Part shown: in pieces, positions 59,359 through 64,000 of the stretch | Numbering within the stretch: the stretch's first letter is position 1 | Layout of the letters: the number at the start of each line of letters is the position of its first letter | NCBI RefSeq assembly: GCF_001642995.1 | Contig: NZ_LOHS01000075.1 | Location: 1-64,000, forward strand | From: Streptomyces jeddahensis | Lineage (GTDB): Bacteria; Actinomycetota; Actinomycetes; Streptomycetales; Streptomycetaceae | Reading direction: 5' to 3' | DNA: 64,000 nt | Made by a program: the position numbers and the translations under genes | The notes under the pieces: generated by a model | The model's input: the letters and a program-made list of their open reading frames with translations, nothing else | Told to the model about the DNA's origin: nothing | Database searches by the model: none

Positions 59359-61095
59359 TCAGTGGGAGTCGCGGGGTACGTCATGGCCGCGGCACCCGCG
59401 GAGGAAGCCGAAGTCGGCGCCCTGGCCGGCCTGTTCGACGTGCTGGGTGTAGAGCCAGGCGTAGCCGCTGGTGTGCTGTGGAACGGGCGGTTTCCACGCG
59501 GTCCGGCGCCGCTCGAGCTCGGCGTCGTCCACGTCCAGGCGCAGAGTGCGGTTCGGAACGTCGAGGACGATCGGGTCCCCGTCGCGTACCAGTGCAAGGG
59601 GCCCGCCGACGGCCGCCTCGGGCGCCACATGCAGGACCACGGTGCCGTATCCGGTCCCGCTCATCCGGCCGTCGCAGATGCGCACCATGTCGGTGACGCC
59701 CGCCTTCAGCAGCTTCGCGGGCAGCGGGACGTTGGAGACCTCGGGCATGCCCGGGTAGCCCTTGGGGCCGGCGTTGCGGATGACGATGACGGTGTTCTCG
59801 TCGACGTCGAGATCCGGGTCGTCGGCGACCGCGTGGTACGCCTCGGGGGAGTCGAAGACGCGTGCCGGGCCGCGGTGGGTGAGCAGGTGCGGTGAGGCGG
59901 CGGACTGCTTGATCACCGCGCCGTCGGGGCACAGGTTGCCGCGCAGGACGGCGGTGCCGGAGCCCGGCGGCTGGAACGGGGCGTCGAGGCCGGTGATGAC
60001 GTCGGAACCGATGCGCTCCGCGTCCGCCACGTTCTCGCCGATGCTGCGACCCGTGACGGTGATCTGCTCGCCGTGCAGCAGTCCGCCACGGAGGAGTTCG
60101 GCCAGGACGGCGGGCAGCCCGCCCGCATAGCAGAAGTCCTCCATCAGGTACTTCCCGCTGGGCATCAGATTGACCAGCGTCGGCACCGCGCGGGCCAGGG
60201 TGTCGAAGTCCTCGGGGGTCAGGGCGACGCCGACGCGCCCGGCGATGGCGGTGAGATGGATGATGGCGTTGGTGGAGCCGCCGATGGCCGCGTTGACACG
60301 GATGGCGTTCTCGAACGCCTCCCGGGTCAGGATCTGCGAGGGCCGCAGCTCCTCGTACACCATCTCCACGATGCGCCGCCCCGCCGCCTGCCCGGTCTCC
60401 ATCCGCCGGGAGTCGACGGCGGGCCAGGTCGCGGAGCCCGGCAGCTGCATGCCGAGCGCCTCCGCCATGCACGCCATCGTGGAGGCGGTGCCCATGGTCA
60501 TGCAGTGGCCGTTGGAGCGGGCCATGCAGCCCTCGGCGAAAAAGCATTCCTCCTGCGTCATCCGGCCGGTCTTCAGGTCCTCTTCGAACTTCCACACGTG
60601 CGTGCCCGACCCGACGTCCTGGCCCCGGTACTTGCCGTTGAGCATCGGCCCGCCGGTGACCATGAGGGCGGGCAGGTCGACGCTGGCGGCGCCCATGAGC
60701 ATGGCGGGCGTCGTCTTGTCGCAGCCCGACAGCAGGACGACGCCGTCGAGCGGATTGGCCCGGATCAGCTCCTCGACCTCCATGGCCATGAGGTTGCGGT
60801 AGAGCATCGCGGTCGGGCGCATCAGCGTCTCGCCCGTGGCCATGGTGGGGAACTGCAGTGGGAAGCCGCCCGCCTGCCACACCCCGCGCTTGACCGCCTC
60901 GGCGACCCGCGTCAGATGGGCGTTGCACGGGGCCAGTTCGGAAGCGCTGGTCGCGATGCCGATGACCGGACGCCCGTCGAACACCTCGGGTCCGAAGCCC
61001 TGGTTGCGCATCCAGGACCGGTACACCATCCCGCTGCGGCCACTGGCGCCGAACCAGGCCTGGCTACGGCGTTCCGTCTGCTTCCCGTCCGTCAT
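59359..61095 (-). CDS. IlvD/Edd family sugar-acid dehydratase
   Basis: 578 aa. Fe-S ligand cysteines in GCDKTTPAMLMGAASVDLPAL and AEGCMARSNGHCMTMGTAST, plus the GGSTNAIIHLTAIAGR and GMPEVSNVPLPAKLLKAG, VRICDGRMSGTGYGTVVLHVAPEA blocks. Close to arabonate/xylonate/galactonate dehydratases and not to IlvD of branched-chain synthesis, given the neighbours (FAH dehydratase, FadR-type regulator). Cytoplasmic. Confidence 0.9.
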   Translation of the reverse strand: MTDGKQTERRSQAWFGASGRSGMVYRSWMRNQGFGPEVFDGRPVIGIATSASELAPCNAHLTRVAEAVKRGVWQAGGFPLQFPTMATGETLMRPTAMLYRNLMAMEVEELIRANPLDGVVLLSGCDKTTPAMLMGAASVDLPALMVTGGPMLNGKYRGQDVGSGTHVWKFEEDLKTGRMTQEECFFAEGCMARSNGHCMTMGTASTMACMAEALGMQLPGSATWPAVDSRRMETGQAAGRRIVEMVYEELRPSQILTREAFENAIRVNAAIGGSTNAIIHLTAIAGRVGVALTPEDFDTLARAVPTLVNLMPSGKYLMEDFCYAGGLPAVLAELLRGGLLHGEQITVTGRSIGENVADAERIGSDVITGLDAPFQPPGSGTAVLRGNLCPDGAVIKQSAASPHLLTHRGPARVFDSPEAYHAVADDPDLDVDENTVIVIRNAGPKGYPGMPEVSNVPLPAKLLKAGVTDMVRICDGRMSGTGYGTVVLHVAPEAAVGGPLALVRDGDPIVLDVPNRTLRLDVDDAELERRRTAWKPPVPQHTSGYAWLYTQHVEQAGQGADFGFLRGCRGHDVPRDSH

Positions 61096-61156
61096 GTAGG
61101 TACTCCTGTGGTGGTCGTGTCGGTCAGTTCGCGGTTACACGCCTGGTCGGCTGGCG

Positions 61157-62617
61157 TCAGCCGAAGAGGTTCTCGATCTGCTGCCGTACCGTCAGAACCG
61201 ACAGCACGCCGAAGAGCCCGACCGCCCACACCAGGGCGGCCGCCCGGTAGCTGCGCACCTTCAGCGGCGCCGGCAGCGCCTTGCGGTTCAGGTAGAGCAG
61301 CAGCCCGGAGTAGACGAACATCATCAGTCCGGCCACGCAGGCGGACACCACCAGCAGGACCAGCGGCTGGTCGACGCCGAGCGCGAGAATGGTGACGCCG
61401 ATGGCGACGAGGCCCCACACGAGCCAGAAGTACAGCCGGCTCTCGGGGACGCGCGAGTCCCGCATGTACGTCGACTTGAGGACGTCCGCGGTGAGCCTGC
61501 TGGTGTAGTCGACGATGCCGGTCGCCGCGCTGAACAGGGAGAACGCACCGATCAGCCAGAACAGCACGCCGAACCAGCCGCCCACCTGCGACTGCAGCAC
61601 CTCGCCTTCTTCCCGGATAAAGCTCACGTCGTTGGAGAGGCCCTGGGTGCCGAAGAGCGTGGAGTGCGCCAGCAGCGAGGCGAGCACGATGGTGACGATG
61701 GTGGTGAGGCCGAAGGTCACGGCCTGCTCGGTGTTGGCGAAGCGCCACCAGCGCTTCCACCGCAGGAGGTTCTCGCCTTCCGGCACGAAGACGTATCCGG
61801 CGGCCGAACCGGAACCGGCGTCCTCCTTGCCGGTCACCGGGCTGACCAGCCGGGGCACGTAGTGGCCCATGCCGAAGCCCTTGTCGCGGATCCAGTTGCT
61901 CTGGCACAGGTTCTGCCCGCCGCCCGCCCCGGCGTAGGCAAGCGCTCCCATCAGCACGGCGACGCCGAGTTCGCTGGGGAACTGGCCGATGTGGGTGGCG
62001 GCCTCCGGCAGTTCCTTCCAGCTCGCCGCCTTGATCGCGAAGATCACAGCCAGGACGAAGAACCCGACGATCAGAGCGACCTTGACGAACAGCAGCCGCT
62101 CCAGCGCGGTGTAGACGACGGGCGCGAGCGTGAGGATCGCGCCGATGAGCAGCAGCAGGCACACCGCGATGACGGTCGGCTCGCCGCCGAAGACGTAGGA
62201 GAGCATGGTGGCCGAGCCGGTGGCCCAGCCCGGCCAGAGGTTCGCCGCATACGTCAGCCCGACGAGCACCGCGCCCCAGTGCCGCCAGTAGCGGTTGAAG
62301 CCGGTGATGGCCGTCTCTCCGGTGGCGAGCGTGTAGCGCTCGATCTCCATGTTGAGGAACCACTGGGTGACGACGCCGACGACCGCCCCCCACAGAAAAA
62401 CCAGCCCGGCCTGGGATGCGATGTACGGCCAGAGGATGAACTCGCCCGATGAGAGGCCGACTCCGGCCGCGACGATGCCCGGGCCGATGATGCGCCACGT
62501 CTTGCGCGGCGGGGCGGGCAGCGTCCGTACTTCGGGCATCGGCAGGTGGCGGCTGTTCATGGGGAAGGGTGCGTCGGCACGGTGGGGCGTGCCGATCTCG
62601 TCGTCCGCGTGCGTCAT
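61157..62617 (-). CDS. Nramp-like transporter without canonical metal-binding motifs
   Basis: 486 aa, eleven to twelve transmembrane helices. It belongs to the Nramp superfamily by GPGIVAAGVGLSSGEFILWPYIA in TM1, the ALERLLFVKVALIVGFF region and the C-terminal TGIVDYTSRLTADVL. In true Nramp metal carriers TM1 has DPGN and TM6 MPH; here those places read GLSSGEF and AGAGGGQNL. It is first in the sugar-acid unit. I infer that it carries the sugar acid and not Mn/Fe. Confidence 0.83.
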   Translation of the reverse strand: MTHADDEIGTPHRADAPFPMNSRHLPMPEVRTLPAPPRKTWRIIGPGIVAAGVGLSSGEFILWPYIASQAGLVFLWGAVVGVVTQWFLNMEIERYTLATGETAITGFNRYWRHWGAVLVGLTYAANLWPGWATGSATMLSYVFGGEPTVIAVCLLLLIGAILTLAPVVYTALERLLFVKVALIVGFFVLAVIFAIKAASWKELPEAATHIGQFPSELGVAVLMGALAYAGAGGGQNLCQSNWIRDKGFGMGHYVPRLVSPVTGKEDAGSGSAAGYVFVPEGENLLRWKRWWRFANTEQAVTFGLTTIVTIVLASLLAHSTLFGTQGLSNDVSFIREEGEVLQSQVGGWFGVLFWLIGAFSLFSAATGIVDYTSRLTADVLKSTYMRDSRVPESRLYFWLVWGLVAIGVTILALGVDQPLVLLVVSACVAGLMMFVYSGLLLYLNRKALPAPLKVRSYRAAALVWAVGLFGVLSVLTVRQQIENLFG

Positions 62618-62670
62618 TGGGGAACGCCTCTCTTCGTCCGGTCGGACTGGCGGCCACGTAACATGACAGC

Positions 62671-62685
62671 AATCATTAAATGATT
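62671..62685. promoter_or_regulatory. Palindromic operator between transporter and GntR gene
   Basis: AATCATT-A-AATGATT, perfect 7-bp arms in the 101-bp divergent region. A/T-rich symmetry in otherwise GC-rich DNA marks it as a site for the adjacent FadR-type GntR regulator, acting on both directions. Confidence 0.65.
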
Positions 62686-62718
62686 CGATGAAACTCGTCC
62701 AGGGGGTGTGCAGAGATC

Positions 62719-63429
62719 GTGGTGCAGTACCGGACCATGCATCAGCGCGTGGTCGACGAGCTCGGCCGGCGCATCGTGAGCGGTGCGTGGCAGCCGGGGA
62801 AGCCGCTGCCGGTCGAGGACGTGCTCGCCATCGAAATCGGCGTCAGCCGGGGCGCGTTGCGCGAGGCGGTCAAGGCCCTGGTCGCCAAGGGGATGCTCGA
62901 CGTCCGCCCGCGCACGGGCACGCGCGTGCTGCCACCCGAGCACTGGAACCACCTGGACCGCGACGTGCTGCGCTGGCAACAGGCCGGTGACTCGGCCGTC
63001 TTGCTGCGCGACACCGGTGAACTGCGGCGGATCGTCGAGCCGGAGGCCGCCCGGCTCGCGGCCGAACGGGCCGGCCCCGGTGACGTACGAGCCCTGTACG
63101 ACGCCTTGACGGCCATGGAGGCCGCGGCGGCCCGGCCCGGGCGCAGCGGCTATGTCGAGGCCGACATCGCCTTCCACCGCGCCCTGCTCGACGCGAGCGG
63201 CAACCGTCTGCTCGGCTCGCTGGGCCGGGCGATCGACATCGCCCTGGAACACAGCTTCGTGGTGAGCACGCAGACTCCCGGGGCGGTCGAAGCCTCGCTC
63301 CCGGCCCATCGCGCCGTCGTGGACGCCGTCGAACGCGGCGATCCCGCGGCGGCGTCAGCGGCCGTGCTCGGCATCATCGACGCCGCCGAGCGGGAGATCG
63401 CTCAGTCGCCCGGGCTCGCGCAGGGCTGA
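62719..63429 (+). CDS. GntR family regulator, FadR (FCD) subfamily
   Basis: 236 aa from GTG 62719 (next codon is also GTG). Winged helix: MHQRVVDELGRRIVSGAWQPGKPLPVEDVLAIEIGVSRGALREAVKALVAKGMLDVRPRTGTRVLP. C-terminal all-helical FCD domain with likely metal ligands (VEADIAFHRALLDASGN, PAHRAVVDAVERGD). Such regulators respond to sugar acids or their keto products. Divergent from the sugar-acid operon, which it should repress. Confidence 0.9.
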   Translation: MVQYRTMHQRVVDELGRRIVSGAWQPGKPLPVEDVLAIEIGVSRGALREAVKALVAKGMLDVRPRTGTRVLPPEHWNHLDRDVLRWQQAGDSAVLLRDTGELRRIVEPEAARLAAERAGPGDVRALYDALTAMEAAAARPGRSGYVEADIAFHRALLDASGNRLLGSLGRAIDIALEHSFVVSTQTPGAVEASLPAHRAVVDAVERGDPAAASAAVLGIIDAAEREIAQSPGLAQG

Positions 63430-63495
63430 GGGCCCCAGTCGAGAGGCCAGCGGGCCGCCCTCATTGCGAGCGAGCTCCCGTTCAGCGCGCCGTAG

Positions 63496-63509
63496 CAGCT
63501 CACGAGCTG
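63496..63509. terminator. Weak hairpin between convergent genes
   Basis: CAGCT-CACG-AGCTG, 5-bp stem in the 96-bp gap between the GntR and epimerase genes. Possible bidirectional terminator. Confidence 0.35.
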
Positions 63510-63525
63510 AAGTGTCCCTGTGGCG

Positions 63526-64000
63526 CTAGAGGGCGCCCGCGTCCCTCGCCGCCCAGACCGACGGGAAGAACGGGCGGAAGCCCAGTTCGTGGCGGATGCG
63601 GGCCGTCGACATGATGCCGTACCAAGGGTCTGGGTCCACCTTGTCGTATGCCTCCCGCGGCACCGGCACGCCGTTGAGCTGGTGGAGGTCGACCGTGTCG
63701 ACCGGGGCGTCGTCGGCGATGTTGTAGACGCCGTGCGCTTGCGGCGCGTACAGGAGCCGTCGCAGGCCCTGGGCGACATCCGCGTGATGGCCCATGTGGA
63801 GGCGCTGTGTGGCGGCCCAGGACGCAGCCAGGCGGATCACATCGGCGAGATGCGGATCCCCGTCGCCGTACACGAAGGGCAGCCGGCCGATCCGTACGTC
63901 GAGACCGTCCATCGCCTGCAGCGCGCGCTCCGCCTCCCCTTTGGACTGCGGGTACGCGCCCCACAACAGGCCTCCCGGCACCACCGGATCGTCCTCGACC
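63526..64000 (-). CDS. NAD-dependent epimerase/dehydratase (extended SDR), 5' part cut by the window edge
   Basis: At least 157 residues of the C-terminal part. The catalytic Y-x-x-x-K reads YPQSK; then RIGRLPFVYGDGDPHLADVI, the HADVAQGLRRLLYAP block and GVYNIADDAPVDTVDLHQL are typical of extended short-chain dehydrogenases that act on nucleotide sugars or related compounds. The Rossmann N-terminus lies beyond position 64000. Confidence 0.87.
   Translation of the reverse strand, partial: VEDDPVVPGGLLWGAYPQSKGEAERALQAMDGLDVRIGRLPFVYGDGDPHLADVIRLAASWAATQRLHMGHHADVAQGLRRLLYAPQAHGVYNIADDAPVDTVDLHQLNGVPVPREAYDKVDPDPWYGIMSTARIRHELGFRPFFPSVWAARDAGAL

Noticed and set aside
1..64000. tRNA, rRNA, riboswitch or insertion sequence
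   Set aside because: No clover-leaf, rRNA segment, conserved riboswitch core or transposase could be recognised by eye; a covariance-model scan would be the decisive test.

Overview
The window is chromosomal DNA from a Streptomyces or a close relative. It has very high G+C, strong third-position GC, frequent GTG starts with GTGA/ATGA stop-start overlaps, Tat-type lipoproteins, an N-terminally cytoplasmic Ser/Thr kinase with a secreted sensor domain, and at the left edge two copies of the CTCGTCCTCAAACGCCGGACG-type intergenic repeat typical of this genus. I saw no tRNA, rRNA, CRISPR array, insertion sequence or phage gene. The gene set is metabolic: transport and catabolism modules, each with its own regulator, as is usual outside the core of a Streptomyces chromosome.

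Layout. 1-7.8 kb: a minus-strand carbohydrate ABC operon (lipoprotein, two permeases, 2-hydroxyacid dehydrogenase, DUF2264 protein) with a DeoR-HTH/LacI-sensor repressor upstream. 7.9-14 kb: D,D-carboxypeptidase, formylglycine-generating enzyme, membrane Ser/Thr kinase, TauE/SafE permease, DUF488 protein. 14-16.1 kb: a TetR gene coupled to an MFS exporter gene that carries an internal deletion and frameshift, with a palindrome over the exporter start codon. 16.2-22.8 kb: a ribose-type ABC operon with a YtcJ-type amidohydrolase and a divergent GAF-LuxR regulator, then a MOSC protein.

23.7-37.5 kb is the most interesting part. It is a catabolic regulon of five transcription units: cytochrome P450 plus glutamine-synthetase-like gamma-glutamyl ligase; ferredoxin, ferredoxin reductase, acetoacetate-decarboxylase-like protein, aldehyde dehydrogenase, class III extradiol dioxygenase, FAH-family hydrolase/decarboxylase and TetR; an APC permease; PuuC-like aldehyde dehydrogenase plus PuuD-like gamma-glutamyl hydrolase; and a MarR regulator. 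I find a shared 14-bp palindrome, RTTTG-N4-SAAAY, at the promoter of all five units, including the marR gene itself. The gene content suggests that an amine is imported, capped with gamma-glutamate, oxidised by a P450 system (in place of the FAD oxidase of the Puu pathway or the Rieske dioxygenase of the aniline pathway), uncapped, and its aromatic part cleaved by a homoprotocatechuate-like meta pathway. The substrate is unknown; an aromatic amine is my inference.

37.6-38.6 kb: a DinB2-like Y-family polymerase with Ile at the steric-gate position. 39-47 kb: a dipeptide/oligopeptide ABC operon (substrate-binding gene frameshifted by one base) with a fused double ATPase, an S15/CocE-type hydrolase and a TetR; a perfect 16-bp palindrome sits just downstream of its promoter. 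47.3-48.8 kb: an APC transporter. 49-52.7 kb: an OpuC-type osmoprotectant ABC transporter. 52.9-56.4 kb: a translationally coupled pair of P-loop NTPase and membrane-anchored periplasmic-binding-protein-like receptor without any permease. 56.6-63.4 kb: a sugar-acid operon (FAD-linked oxidase, XylX-like FAH protein, IlvD/Edd dehydratase, Nramp-like transporter lacking the metal-binding motifs) with a divergent FadR-type GntR regulator and a perfect palindrome between them. The right edge cuts an extended-SDR epimerase gene.
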